Shown: positions 1 through 12,448, counted from the stretch's first letter. The stretch is 64,000 bases of DNA from Limanda limanda (GCF_963576545.1 NC_083645.1:2313501-2377500); one strand, 5' to 3'. Translations and numbers: made by a program. The notes: generated from the letters alone by a model not told the origin.

Positions 1-516
1 TTGATGTGAATGCGGGGCTGCCAGCTAACAGTGTGAGATGGTGATCTAGGCTGGATGTTCTATGAAAAGTCTTTATTGGATTTTAAACAGATTCATTAAG
101 TGGACGAGTCTGCCCTTTGCGTGTGCTGTGCCATTCTTGGGAAGGGGGAGCTAAAAAAATTTAATTAATCTGTCAGGTTTCAGATGGCACATTAGCATAA
201 CCGTAGCACTCAGCTAAGTGATCCTGGCATTAATGTGTTGGGCCCGCTTTGCATAAATGTGAATTACGGGTGGGGTTCTGCTAAAAATGTCAGCAGGGAT
301 CAGGGCAGAGTGGGAATATTAGGGCTGCTGGGAACGAACGGACTGGTGTGTTGGGAGAGCAGAGCCGGTCAGTCTTCACTGAGGGTTAACACTAGGGCCA
401 GCCTAGCAGGCGAGGGATTATATCTGTTGAATATTGTAGTGCCCATGACAGGGCTGGCAGCATTTTGTGCATATCAGCATACATATACATTTCCCCCCCC
501 CAAAATCTGAAGATAT
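1..516. other. No gene seen
   Basis: AT-rich sequence with no coding pattern or known repeat that I can recognise. The only low-complexity feature is a short poly-C run near 490-499. Small open frames here have no domain, motif or splice context and I treat them as chance. Confidence 0.5.
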
Positions 517-612
517 CTTACATTACATTTAGCTGACGCTTTTATCCAAAGCGACTTACAATAAGTGCATTCAACAATGAGGGTACAAACCCAGAACAAC
601 AAGAATCAAGAA
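517..612 (+). repeat. Teleost dispersed repeat fragment
   Basis: The stretch contains the block TTTAGCTGACGCTTTTATCC, followed by AAAGCGACTTACAATAAGTG, which I recognise as a very common interspersed motif of spiny-rayed fish genomes. It is followed by the usual downstream text about a tandem of AACAA/AAGAA. Only one end is visible, so this is a fragment. I cannot assign the class (SINE or non-autonomous DNA transposon) from sequence alone. The identification is from memory of the motif. Confidence 0.55.
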
Positions 613-1150
613 AGTTTTGTCTGCCACAGCATCCACATTTATCTCCCTCTATTTGCGTCACCGTTACAGTTCAACTCAAAGGAGGCATAGATATAGTTGT
701 TTTTGTTAAAGTATGGATATGTAAACATTTTCTCCTTTCGATCTATGCTACTACATCAACTACACTGAGAATCCAAATGTACAAAGATTTGGAACTTTAT
801 TGGGACAGAGCCCAAACAAGGTAAAAGTCCAACCTAAAGTATCAACAAATGTGTTAACAGGAGTTTCCATGTACTAATGTATAATGTATGAGTCTCTGTT
901 GGCAAATTAACTATTAAACTCATAAATATTATTTTTTATTTTTATTAAGATTGAGATTAAAATTATACAGGCATTATCTCTCTTTTACCTTGAAGGGCTG
1001 CAAAAAAGCAAACACATTGATTATTTGACTTTTATAATTGCGTAGTACTTCCCACCCCACCATTGCTACAGCTATCTCTCTATCTATCTCCCTTTCCCGT
1101 GCTCTCCTCCCTCCACATGCATACGTGAATCCTTAACCTCAGCCAGCCTT
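613..1150. other. No gene seen
   Basis: AT-rich, non-repetitive by eye. No coding frame with domain content and no recognisable repeat. Confidence 0.5.
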
Positions 1151-1154
1151 CCTC

Positions 1155-1640
1155 TTGTTTGTCTCCGGAAGGTTGGAGAGAGAGCGACACTGAGGGGGAG
1201 AGGAAGAGAAAATGGAAGGAAGGAGTGAAGTGGATGGATTAGAGAGGAGGTGAGTGGGGAGAGAAAATGGTTTGGTTAGATGAGAGAGAGAGTGGGAGGG
1301 AGAGAGAGGGAGCGAGATTAGTTATTTCATTCTAATGGCGAAGGAGAGGGACTTCATTAGCCAGACCTTGACTGATGTGCTCATCAGATGCAGCAGTTGA
1401 TGCATGATAAAAAGGAGAGGGGCGCAAGGGAGGAATATGGAGGCGGAGGGAACTGAGAGAAAGCGAATGAGAGAGGGAGCAAGACGAAGAAAGATGAAGG
1501 CACGAGACATGAGAAAGGTGGGTGGGACGGAGACAAGGGGAGAGAGAAAAGAGATGGAGCGCACAGGGAATGACAGAGTGAGGGAAGGAATGAAATAGAA
1601 CAAGTGACAGTGAAGGAGACGGGGGGGAAGAAAGGCTTGG
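1155..1640. repeat. Purine-rich (GA/GGGA) low-complexity tract
   Basis: About 480 bases are strongly purine-biased on the plus strand, with many GAGA, GGGAG and GGAAGG runs, including a dense block at 1285-1320. The complementary-strand frames here (Ser/Pro/Phe-rich) and the Arg/Glu-rich plus-strand frame are direct consequences of the bias, not genes. Such tracts can adopt triplex (H-DNA) structure; that is general knowledge, not something shown here. Confidence 0.65.
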
Positions 1641-1888
1641 TTGATTGTGCGTAGAAGTTCAATGTGAACCCGCATGTCATTGAGCACACTGTCACACACT
1701 ACAACCACTGTTAACACGGTTCAGGGGAGAGACACAGGTAGAGGTAAAGAAAAAAAAGAGGCAGCCATGATGTGGATCCAAGCCGGGAACTGCTGATAGA
1801 AAGCAATCTGACACTCAGTTGTACACAGTGGAATTTTATAATTTACTTTTTGAACTTGAGCTGATAGTAGCTTAGCTCAGCAAACCCA

Positions 1889-2495
1889 CGGAAACTGGTG
1901 CAAAACACTGCTGCCCGAATTTCAAAATGCACAGAGAAATATGAACACATGACTCCTGTGTTAGGCCACCTGCACTGGCTGCCCCGTTTTATTCTGCATT
2001 GATTTTAAATCTTTATTGAACACTTCTAAAACGTTAAATGGCTTTGCTCTAAATCACATAAATGATCCATCGACTCCTCATGTGCCCGGGCACTCTCTGA
2101 GATCAGTGGATGCAGGTCTGCTGGCTGTTCACAGATACTGGCTGATGACTAAAGGTGAGCGGACCTTTGCTGTTCGAGCCCCGAGACACTGCAACACTCT
2201 ACCTATTGAAATAAGACAGGCAACAGCATTAGCATCATTTAAATCTGTTCTTCAAACTTTCCTTTATCACAAAGCAGTTATGAATACTTTATCCGTTGCT
2301 GGATTTTATCTTCCCACTCTTTGACATTTGACTATTTTAACTTTATTCACCTCCCAGGGTTTTTATGTTGTTGATCCTTCTGTTATTTGTATTGTGGTTT
2401 TCATTGCTGTTTGTTTCTTCTTCTATGTAAAGTAATTATTAACCATGTTAAGAAAAGAGCTATACAAATTAAGTTTTATTATTATTATTATCAGT
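1889..2495 (+). mobile_element. L2-like LINE, 3' end of RT ORF and tail (decayed)
   Basis: Conceptual translation gives the typical extreme C-terminal region of teleost L2/CR1/Rex-type reverse transcriptase ORFs: a LVQNTAAR-like start, a 'TPVLGHLHWLP' block, a 'FKSLLNTSKTLNG' block and then 'KGERTFAVRAPRHCNTLPIE' with 'FKSVLQTFLY'. The first part (from about 1892) and the second part (from about 2014) lie in different frames, so there is an indel near 1983. The element ends with the motif AGCTATACAAATTAAGTTTT and a TTATTATTATT tail at 2470-2490, as L2-type elements do. It is strongly 5'-truncated and non-functional. Exact clade is uncertain. Confidence 0.75.
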
Positions 2496-3614
2496 TAAAG
2501 ATCAGTTTTGTGCTATCCTGTTTTTTATTCAGTCAAGGGTAACTCATTTTAAAATTTTTCAAACCAAAAAAGAAACACAAATGAAATAATAGTTAATATG
2601 ATCACGCCAAAAATATTATACCCTGATTAATTATTAAAACAATATGAATGCACTTTTCAGATGATAAATGTCACCATTTATTCCATTAATGCCCATTAAT
2701 TCCTATGCATTTCTATGCTTTCTATGTTTTTTTCTATCTTAATAGTTGTTGTATGTACAGAGTGTATCTTTTTTTGTTTAATATGGACTCAAAATAAAAA
2801 CGTGAAATTAACAATATTTGAAATCCAACTTCATACTTGTTATCATGCAACTTGAAGTTTCACTTCAAAATAAGCCAAACCTGTTATTCATGATGTTTAA
2901 CTACCCTTTAACCAGCTTCTCACTGGACTTGACCAAAACAAAGATAATGTGATGTGAACTGAAACTTTAGTTTGAGTTTACTCCTTACTATCCTCATGTT
3001 TTCACCAAGAATTCCGCAAAAGATAGAATTTGAACCTAATCACTGGAGCTTCAAGAAAGACACAACGAGATAAATACTAAATTACAATTTAGAAAAGAGT
3101 AAAGAAAAACAACTCATCACCAAGGTCATACAACCTTATCTGTGAAACATGCAGGAGATGGCATTGAGTCTGACAGTGGAGCCAGTTCATTTTGAGTTCA
3201 TGCATGAGGTAAGAGTGGCATGAAATCAAACTAATGTTTCAAAACTTTAGAATAGGGACCTTTTAGGCTGTCTGTATCTACTCTCTGATTCGATAGGCCT
3301 GCACCAGTGGCCTTAGTTGTGATGTTGACAACTAATTGCGGTCACAGTTCGGTTGGTACTTTAGGGAAAGAGCATGGTTAGGGTTAATATAAGTATTTCT
3401 GTGAGTTAATACGACCATTGTTGTCAGGGTAACAGTGATAAACATGTGGTCACAGTGCTATGCCACTTATCCATCCACTCAAACCTACCCCTCAAGGCCA
3501 CTTTGTTGACCCATACATTTTGTCTCCTGACTTCCTTGTTCACTCTCATCATGATTACTATGGCTGCTTGATGTCTGAGACCAAAATGCTACTATGGGTG
3601 GTAGTAAGCTGCAC
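2496..3614. other. No gene seen
   Basis: AT-rich sequence; nothing coding or repetitive recognised. It supplies the left flank of the poly(A) insertion that follows. Confidence 0.5.
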
Positions 3615-3958
3615 AAACAGCCTATGTAAAACATGGATACACCACCAGCAGTACCATAGGACTGTAACTATTTGGAGCTCTGAACTACATTATTTACTGT
3701 GTCATTGCGGTATTTCTCTGTGATGTGTCACCCTATGCACCAACTTTTTTTTTGTTTTTATGTTTTCTCTTTGGGTGGGGGGAATTATTTAATTAGTTTT
3801 ATTTCATCTATGTGTGTATTTTTTTTTAAATTTTGTTATGTAAATTTCAGTAATGTTTAATGTAGAGTTTTCTGTATGCTCTGCATGTTCTCATGTTGTG
3901 AAAATATTTGGAAAAATAAAATATTCTAAAAAAAAAAACAAAAAAAAAACAGCCTATG
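3615..3958 (+). mobile_element. 5'-truncated poly(A) retroinsertion with 12-bp TSD
   Basis: The 12-mer AAACAGCCTATG occurs at 3615-3626 and again at 3947-3958. The intervening sequence ends in an AATAAA signal at about 3916 followed by an A-rich tail (roughly 3928-3946). A direct repeat abutting the poly(A) and a truncated 5' end are the hallmark of target-primed reverse transcription (L1-type endonuclease machinery). The inserted part is about 320 bp, T-rich, and resembles a LINE 3' UTR (L1/Tx1-like) more than any coding sequence I know. It could also be a truncated retrocopy of a host mRNA. The TSD is seen directly; the source is undetermined. Confidence 0.7.
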
Positions 3959-5755
3959 ATAAACATCAGGACACACACAGTACAAAAACTAAACAAACCA
4001 ATACGTAAGACAGAGCTGGAGCTCTATATAAGGCTGCCTATAAATATGTATCGGTCAAGTGGAAGGAATGAGTAAGGAATGAAAATATCAGAAATATAAC
4101 AGTGTCTTATCTTCAATCAACATGATCTTATCCAAAAAGGAAGATGCAGGGGGAACAAGAACATGACTCAAGGTGGTGAGTACAAGTTAACAGCCTGTTG
4201 ATTCAGATGATTAGGTTTAGCTGATAAATATATCTGTGGATCAGTTGCATACATGTCTACTAGTCAAATAAGAAACGGGAGTGATCAATGCTGTCAGAGT
4301 CAAATCAAGTTGCTCTTATTTGTCTGCAGACACAATAATGTTATTGACCACTCTCAGTAATGGAGTCCCAGTGCTATGCATGTGAGTAAAAAGATCAATT
4401 AATTGGTGGTTTGGCTCTGAACATGAAAGAAAACTAGAGACATATAGACTTATACTATAGGTCATCTAACCTAAATCAGAAAAAAACATTGAAAAATTCG
4501 ACATATGCTGAAGGTAAATTGTACAATAATTCCACTCCTTAAGACATGCAATGGTTACAATAGCCTACTTATTAGACTCATATTAAATGCACTTTGTTTG
4601 CCTGTACAGATTTATGTCAGCCATTGAAAAGGTGAATTTAGAAACTGTGATTTTTATGTAGAAATGTGGCTTTCACTGTGTTTACTTCCCACTTTTTCAC
4701 ATGTTTTATGGCAAATTGATGAAAGGTAACGTTAAAAGAAATGATCTGTTAACTGTACTCTGAACAGCCTTAAAGCTTTTTTCACACAAAGCACTGTGGT
4801 GAAATCAACAGGGCTTCAGCTCCTTGTCAGCCTACTGGAGCGTATAGCACTTAGAGAAGTTTACTCTTGCAGCCACTTAGCCAACTCTGTAGATAAGGCC
4901 ACAGTGTTATCACAGGCTCAAACCTCTGCTTTAAATTAAGCTAGTGGCCATAAACAATATGCAAATCAGATCTGACCCGCTGCCAGCCAGCCACTCTGAC
5001 TCCGTGAGCATATTCATAGTCTGCTTCAAGTCGACGTGCATTACGATTATGAGTTCAAATCACTCTGCGCCGCTCCCCTGCCCCACCCAGCCCCACCACA
5101 ATTCATTTCTATGGACACCCACAGTCCGGCTGTGATTCATGTTTATATCCCTTTCAGATATTGCAGCTGCTTAGCTGGATGATAAAGAAAGAAAGTAAAG
5201 GTTGGTCTTAAATTAAAGGTGATTAATGCTCAAAGTAAATGGCTTTGTCAAAGATAGCCCAGCTTGTTTTGTTTAGTGAAATATTAAATTAATTAAAACA
5301 TGTGTCCAGCACTCAATTTCCATTCCAAACTACAAACACACACGTGCTGATGCAATTGTTTCCTATCGCACTCGACTCTATTTTAGTAAGTTACATTTGC
5401 TCTTCCAAAGAACATCCATCGAGTATAAACTGTAACATCAGTGAAAAAGTTGAAAATAATTGTTATGTTCATAACAGGGACATGGTTAGCATGAGCTGCC
5501 TTTAAATTTCAATTATCTTTTACAGGTGTTTTCACTACTGCAGCCAGCTGGGGATGATTCAGATGTTTAGACTTAATTTTCAGGAGCTGTAATGTTGTCA
5601 ATTGCTATATACAGTCTATCATATGTCCTCACAATGTGGGACAACTCTGTCATCTGATGTGCTTGTTTTTGCAAACTCAGAAATGTATCCATGTTTATCG
5701 GTTTTCTTTAGAGATCATCAGTTCACAAAAATACTCCTCACTGAGCTGGAAACAC
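3959..5755. other. No gene seen
   Basis: About 1.8 kb of AT-rich sequence. The short open frames at 4944-5135, 5302-5505 and 5602-5916 lack recognisable domains or splice signals in a sensible order. I see no repeat family here. Confidence 0.5.
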
Positions 5756-5758
5756 TTA

Positions 5759-6220
5759 AGGCTGGAGCATGCTTCTGCGTTGTCAGGGGCCCGCAAGCAC
5801 GCAGTTGTAACGCAGGACTCGTTCCAACTGTTGCGCGTGTTGCCATGCGATTTATTTACATCGCCACGGCGGCTCATCAGAGCCTTTTTCTGGCGGAAAA
5901 ATCCGCCGGTCAGTGACGGGTTATACTAGTCATAGTTTCGGATCACTTCCGTCAAGTGCTCTTCTATTTGGTCCATATTCGTTCTTCTAAATGTTCCGTG
6001 GTTTCCGGGCATGAACCGGAAATGCAACTCCGGAAATGATGTAGTTAGCAGACCAATCACAGCCCTTGCGGGCGGGTGACGCTTGCAGGGCTTTGCCGTC
6101 TAGTTAGAAAAATTGGCCGACGCACGTAAGGACGTAAGAAGGGCTAAGTTAGCACGTAGGGGGCCCGGCAAGGCTCTTGAGCTTCCGGGCCCGTGAAAAC
6201 GCAGAAGCATGCTCCGGCCT
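5759..6220. mobile_element. Harbinger-like MITE (TTA TSD)
   Basis: A 462-bp element bounded by an inverted repeat. The left end begins AGGCTGGAGCATGCTTCTGC at 5759; the right end, read on the opposite strand from 6220, begins AGGCCGGAGCATGCTTCTGC. The inverted repeat continues imperfectly for roughly 39 bp through a GGGCCCG block. Flanking trinucleotides are TTA on both sides (5756-5758 and 6221-6223). A TWA 3-bp duplication is characteristic of the PIF/Harbinger superfamily. The interior is GC- and CpG-rich compared with the surroundings and contains no transposase, so it is non-autonomous. Superfamily assignment is inferred from TSD length and sequence. Confidence 0.75.
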
Positions 6221-6223
6221 TTA

Positions 6224-7389
6224 CTCCTCTCTGAAGTAGTGTTATTCACAGATTATTCACGGATTATTCTAATTTGGTGTTCTTTGATTCCTGTTACGTT
6301 ATTGTCCTTGCAAACCGTTCTTACACTAAAAGCTGTCCTGCACTTAAAATGGATCAGGCCTCTATTTGAAACATTTGCAGAAAGTGTAAATTATTGTTAT
6401 TTAACAGTGCTGTGGCAAAAAGTTGCAGTTGGAATTTATCACTAAATTTAAAATAAAATCTTTTTTTGAAAACATGAACAAAACTCGAGATCCTCATAAT
6501 AGCGTATTTCTGGAGCTTATACAAGCATCTCATCAGCATCAAAGTCATGAAGTTGGTGCATTCATTATTACATAGTTTATGCACTTGTGAGTGCTGGTCC
6601 AAACCTAAATGTGCTTTTTATATCAGCTTTGATTTGTGAATCTACAGTATATTCAGCTGTTAATAGCACCACTCACCCCTTGAGGGTTGCATTTGACCTC
6701 TTTGTTTTGGGTTTTTTCAAGAAAAGTTCCTCTGGCCTTCATATTATCCAGCAACACATATGAACACAAACACATGTATCTACAGACATTTACTTACTCC
6801 ACGTGATTATATTTCTGTCCTCCGAGACTCTTCTCTTCACAAGTAGCACGGTCCACAAAAAGACGTTCACTGATGATCTTGCCCTGGAGCGAGTCACAAT
6901 CTCCACAGTCACACAGGACAATAAGAGGGATGGCAGTGGGTTTCAGAAAGGCAGCATGTGGGGAATTGGCCAAGAGCTGCTTACAAGAGGGTGTGTTAGC
7001 TGAAAGATGGCTAGAGGACGGTGGAGTGGCAGTTGGTGCTGGTGTGTGTGTGTGTGTGTGTGCTTGTGCAGTAATAGTGGAGGGCTGGTTGGTTTGAGTG
7101 TTGCAATTAGAGAAACAGCCTCCAGAGTGTGTTCACTAACAATGTCTGCTGTGTGGACCCGAAAAAGGAACAGAAAGAGGGAGATAATTAGATGGAGCTG
7201 ATTTGCTTGGGTAAAGACGGCAGCTTGAAGACTATCACAGGGTTAGACTGATGAGATAGGTATTGATCTTTTAGTAACCTCTTTAACTCACATTATCTTG
7301 CAACATTTTCCAGTAAGTTGCTTTAAGTAGAAAAACAAAAAAAGGAAAACAGGTTTTTCCGTAATAAGGATACACTTTGTTGGGATTCA
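6224..7389. other. No gene seen; one short GT microsatellite
   Basis: AT-rich sequence containing a (GT)n run at 7041-7062. Open frames across 6803-7201 are not supported by any motif. Nothing else recognised. Confidence 0.5.
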
Positions 7390-7895
7390 GGAATATACTA
7401 GGAACACTTGTGCAAATGATAATTAATGCAAATGACCAGCCAGTCATGGAGCAACAGTGTGGTGTATAAAATCCTACAGGTACAGATTGGGGGGGAGGGG
7501 GGGTATGATCTCAGTGACTTTCAATGTGCCATGATTGATGGTGCCAGACGATGGTGTTTTGAGTATTTCTAAAACTGCTGATCTCCTGTTATTTTCACAC
7601 CCAACAATCATTAAAGTTTTTAGAAGGAAGGAACACTATGTTGATGAGGGAGGTATGGGTAGAAAAGCAATTCAGAACTACACATCCAACCTTGAGGTGG
7701 ATGGTTTATAACGGTAGAGGCCGTGTAAGGTTCCACTCCTGTCAGCCCAGTACAGAAATCTGAGGCTGCAATGGATCCAGACTCAGCGACACTGCACAGT
7801 TGAAGACTTTTTGAAGAATCTGGATTCCTCCTGAAGCTGCAGATGGTTGATTCAGAATCTTGAGTAAACACCATGAATCCATGGACAGAGAATCC
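7390..7895 (+). pseudogene. Tc1-like transposase fossil
   Basis: The DNA aligns in order with a Tc1/mariner-type element known from many teleosts. First there is 5' untranslated text (7395-7480). Then comes a helix-turn-helix region reading like 'SDFQCAMIDGARR' followed by 'TADLL'-type codons (about 7508-7620), and then 'TSNLEVDGL' with 'VPLLSAQYRNLRLQW' (about 7680-7780). A 'TVEDF' block is followed by the text preceding the 'ESMDP' region (to about 7890). Stops, frameshifts and an internal deletion between the HTH and the TSNLEV block make it dead. No terminal inverted repeats were found, so the ends are approximate. Family recognition is from memory. Confidence 0.7.
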
Positions 7896-10800
7896 ACGCA
7901 CATGCCATTTCCATCGTTTTTGTGGCTCTGTTTGAGTGATTCAAAATTCTGGTCTTTTTGCACCTCAATCTGTTAAAACAGGTAATCAATTAGTGCCACC
8001 ATCATGGCAAATTAATACTGTCAAAACAATGAATACCCGCAATGTTGATAAAAACAATCTGCCTAGTTTGCATTCTCACTTGCTACACTGGGAATGTGGA
8101 GAACTAAACATGTAAACACAACCATTGTTGTTAGTAATTTGTAAGCAGTTGCATGTTTTCGCTTGGTCAGTTGCATACTGGTGTTCTCAAAGCATTGGGT
8201 GTAGTTTATCTGTCGCTACTTTACAGTCCGAGCAGTACAGGTCATTGCAATTTACATAGGCCACTGCAAAACTCTTTGTGCCTGATTGCTAATTCCTGTC
8301 AAAACTCTGGGTCCAGGTCTTGATTTTGTTTGAGGTTGTTTGAGGGCCCAAAGCGTCAGACCTGCGGCTGTAGCAAGAAAACCTTGGTACAGCCGCAGAT
8401 CAATCTATAGAAAAATATGTTTTTACAAAAGACAGAAAATACAGAATGCACATGGCTCCCAACCTATCCTATATGTTTTAAATGTGTTTTAAATGCGAAT
8501 TGTGTATGTTGAGCCCTGTCGAATAACAATTTGTCACTGATGGGACAGACAATAAAGATTATCCATCCAACTCTCTTGCATTGAGCCTAACACACGCAAC
8601 TGACATTAATCTCAGGCTCTCATGTCACACTTGCCTTTTTTCTCAAAGCAACTTAGTCTTGGCTTCCTCCAGTATACATTTGTGACTTTTAAAGGAAGGG
8701 TAGCAATCTATTTCATAAGCCTTTGTTTTTGTTTTAGCTCTTGAAATCCTCATTTTATCCCGATAGCAATGAATAAATTAAACACTCTGACATCAAAACG
8801 AAAAACCATTTGTCATCCTTGGAAGCCATAGAGCTGTAAAAAGCTCATCCAATCATGTTTTTTATTTTGGATGAAATGACTGGATGTCTTACCAGTAAAT
8901 CTTTTTGCCTATCAGCATGCACTCGTGCTCGTGAACGTGCTTATGGCTGCCCGGAGTCTTCTACAGTCCTTGACAGAAACTCTTCTTATAGCTCAAAGTA
9001 GCTTATGGTTACTCTTTATGTTCATTGTGATTCTGTGTGATCCTTTCTCAACAGTGAAAGAGGCCTGAATTTATCCTCACGAGTGGCTCCTTCCAGAACT
9101 CAGGCTTTGACTGAAGCTCGCTTATGTTTTCTGGAGGCATGGTTTTGATGGGCGATCTGAGAGAGATTGCCTGCATCTTTTTCCCAGTGTCGTTTCAAAA
9201 TCGACCGATTTCTCCAGCAACACAAACAATACTTTAGGTGGAAGAAACAGCAGTACAGTGGCAAACAATCAAATGCTAGACTGACTTGATTTATAGTGAT
9301 GCATATAAAATAATGGTGAGATAAAGCAGATATCAAGCTATGTAGTATTAGACAATTGGACGGGTGTAAGTGTAATTGTAATTCCAGTGGCAGCTGTTAA
9401 ATTCTTCCCCCTGACTTGGATTAGTAAAATGGACCCACCATCAAGGGAAAAGAAAATCATCAACAGTTTGTGAGATTTACTGCTTTCCAGCATTTACTAC
9501 GTTTTTAAGAGATCTCTAAGTGGATTCCTTTTAGTCCCGTTTATGATCTTACGGCAAACTGACTCATCTTTGTACATGCTGTCAATGCCTTTGTTACAGT
9601 AGCTTTTATTGCAATGTATTGTGAGTCGGTTATTTTTCTTTTGCAAAGAACTCCTTCCTTAGTGATGGCTCAATCTGTGTATAAGGGTTTTGCAGAAAGA
9701 GGCCCCTTTTATTTGATTCTAAGAATACTGTCAAACCTGACATTTACTGTTGAAGTATTTGATTGATTAAAGATTTTTCTTCCGGCAGTGTGAGTCCAAA
9801 AATATCAGATGTCAGCTATGAAAGACCCACAACTGTCAAATCGTACCCAGTATGACACATACTTGCATGCAGACACCCAAACACACACAAGACACCCTTT
9901 CATCGCCTGCAGCCATTCGTAACAGGATCAACGGTACAAACTTTGATGTCGCTATTGTTTGCCTGTTGTCTGGCAGCAGAGCAGAAAAGCCAAAGCTGTG
10001 GCTGTTTTGAGGTCTTCTGCCAGAGCTGTCTTTCCCTCCAAGGACACTTGTGCCTGCAGGCATCCACACAGAGTTCATATAGATTATTCATGAGAGGGAA
10101 AAAAAAGAAAATGAGGGAGGTGAGGACAGTGGTGATCTGGATAGCCCAGATGTCATCAACCCAAATATCAATGGTACTGACCTATTTTTTTGACAGGTCT
10201 GACTCACTGCTGATTTATTTTCTTCAAATTTACAGGTCAATGACCTTTATTAGACTTTGTAGATCCCAAAATACTGTGCAGAACCAACTGTTATGTGCAT
10301 CAGATTTTCTTGGAAAGCTCTAATTTGTTGAAAAAAGGGGATATCAAAAACTATAAAACTATATAGCATTTGGCATGTGGAGTTAACCCAGCACAACATC
10401 TAAAATCAGAAAGGGATGGTGAATCTGGGCATGATCACTGGTTTTGCAGGGCTTCAGGCCAGGTAAGTGGGAAAAAAACTACATAAAAACATCCAGTTTG
10501 GTGTTCTTGAAAAACTTGCCGTCTTTTCTTTTAGTGTCACCATGACAAGACTCAATTTAACTGACCTCCACTCTCCATACATCAGGAAAAGCAGAAAACT
10601 TTTTTGCGATTATTTTGATAAATGTAATTCTAACTGTAAATAATGTTGTGGTAATTAAGTGACATATGGTCTGTAACAACATATTAGGTTAGACTTGAAA
10701 AAATGAAAATTGCACTGCACTGTGTTAGGAATGATTTGGTATTTATAAAAAAACATGTCAAATGTGCTCAGTTTATTGAAAAAGGATGTAAATAATCTCA

Positions 10801-12379
10801 AACACGCAGAACAACCCTATTTATTAATGAACTCCAATTCCCCTATTCAAAGGTTTTACGAGGTGACGTAGCCTTGCAGATAAATCCATGAGCTGCGAGC
10901 CATGGCCAAGCAGATACCGTAACTCCTGGGTAAGTGCCGCTTTTGCTTGTTTGTACACGGCTGCATAATTCTATAGGTGACTGCAGCCTGTTTTCACAGT
11001 CTAGGGTAATTGATATTTCCTGGACAACTACAGTTTGTGGGCAGGCATGGACTGAAAAGGGCACACGTGGAAGAAAATTATAGCAGAGCTTGAGTCCTGT
11101 AATTAGACAAATTAGTTGAGGTGGTTATATCACCAGAAATGGTTTAGCATGTTGGATTTTATTGGACATACATAAAGCTTCTGACTTATTCTACACTAAA
11201 TCTTGTTCTGCATTTACATTCACAAATATTAATATCAGGGATGCCATTTTAGTTTCTGCTTCTCTAGCTAACATAAATAATAATATGGTTTATCTAATAA
11301 GAAACATCTGACCCAGTGCCAAATGGAATTCTCTCTTCAGAATTGAAATCATTCACTGACATTCATTGAATTGAATTACAGTGTATTAGGCTAATTATTG
11401 GTGCAACAAAAAACAAAGTACCAAATGGTTTGGCATAAATATGCGCACGGTCTGTGAGTGGGTCATTAGCGTTAGCATTTTCAATCAGTTCCATCAGGTC
11501 CAGTGTTTATTGGTCAACTTCCGTGTCCAATTCTGGCATTTTTATCGGCATCCAAAGCCGAGGCAGAAGTGGATCTATATTTAGCTAAATATCTCCCCAA
11601 AGGATTATCACATTGTTTTGTTGTGCATAAAGAAGGAAAGACATGCAAAGGCAGTTTATTCAAAGTAAATTTTAATTATCTTAATGTGTCTATACTTTGA
11701 TTACTTTTTTGGCAAAACAGCTAGTCGATAATATTAATACATATTGAATTGTGACCAATTTGTCTTTGTTTTAGTGAAAGAGTGTTATGTAAAAAGCTGT
11801 CATGTCAGTGTCAGCTGTCAGTGGATATTCTTGAAAATGACATGTCTCATCTTAATACTAGCCCAAGTACTTTGAAACGATCTGAAGTCAAATGACTTGG
11901 AATACACTCAAGTCACGGGGAGCCAGGAAGATGAAAAAGCGAGGGTGCATTAATTTAAGTGAGGATGCAATGCACTCTAATGCACCCTCATGGAACTGAG
12001 CCCACAGAGACTGCCACCCAGTGAATGACTGTGGACCCAGAGCCAGTGGCTGGGAGTTTCTTTTTTAAAGGACAACTCTTTTCAGTCGATCCAAGGTAAG
12101 CTCACTGCAGGATTAGAGTTAGTCGTCGATTTCTGTCCCTGAGCACTTATCTCCTTTATTACAGAGGAGGTAGCAGTCACAATGATAAACTGCATTTATG
12201 AGCATAAATACAAATCTTTTATAGAACAACTGTGGCAGAGTCTTGTACAGGGCAATTTTTCTGAAACCCGCACGCACATGTAAAGCCGCTATTCACAACC
12301 ACTTCCAAGTCAAATCCGGACCGCCCTGGATCTGCAAATATATGACCTGACCCGACCCCTAACCCTTGATTAAAAACAC
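7896..12379. other. No gene seen; host sequence left of the chromovirus
   Basis: About 4.5 kb of AT-rich DNA. It holds a perfect hairpin (8362-8398), a weak LINE-tail-like motif (about 8505-8570) and otherwise nothing I can support. Open frames at 9100-9336, 9836-10323, 10843-11064 and 11503-11700 show no domain, codon pattern or splice context. Confidence 0.5.
8505..8570 (+). repeat. Possible LINE 3' tail
   Basis: The block AATAACAATTTGTCACTGAT, followed shortly by GGGACAGACAATAAAG and a short ATCC-type run, resembles the 'CAATTT...GGGACAATAAA' ends of teleost LINEs (L2/Rex type). No coding remnant lies upstream, so this may be a tail-only insertion or a coincidence. Confidence 0.35.
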
Positions 12380-12384
12380 ATGCT
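12380..12384. repeat. Left target-site duplication (ATGCT)
   Basis: The five bases ATGCT directly precede the LTR border TGTCAC at 12385 and recur as ATGCT at 18123-18127 directly after the other LTR border. A perfect 5-bp duplication is what Ty3/gypsy integrases make, and shows that the element is a single complete insertion with both original flanks. Confidence 0.95.
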
Positions 12385-12448
12385 TGTCACGGGTATGGTG
12401 AGGACCCAAATGCAGCACAGGCAGACGAGATCTTAATTGGTAATGAAC

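Noticed and set aside
8362..8398. MicroRNA precursor
   Set aside because: The hairpin is only 37 nt, too short for a standard pre-miRNA; kept only as a structural finding.
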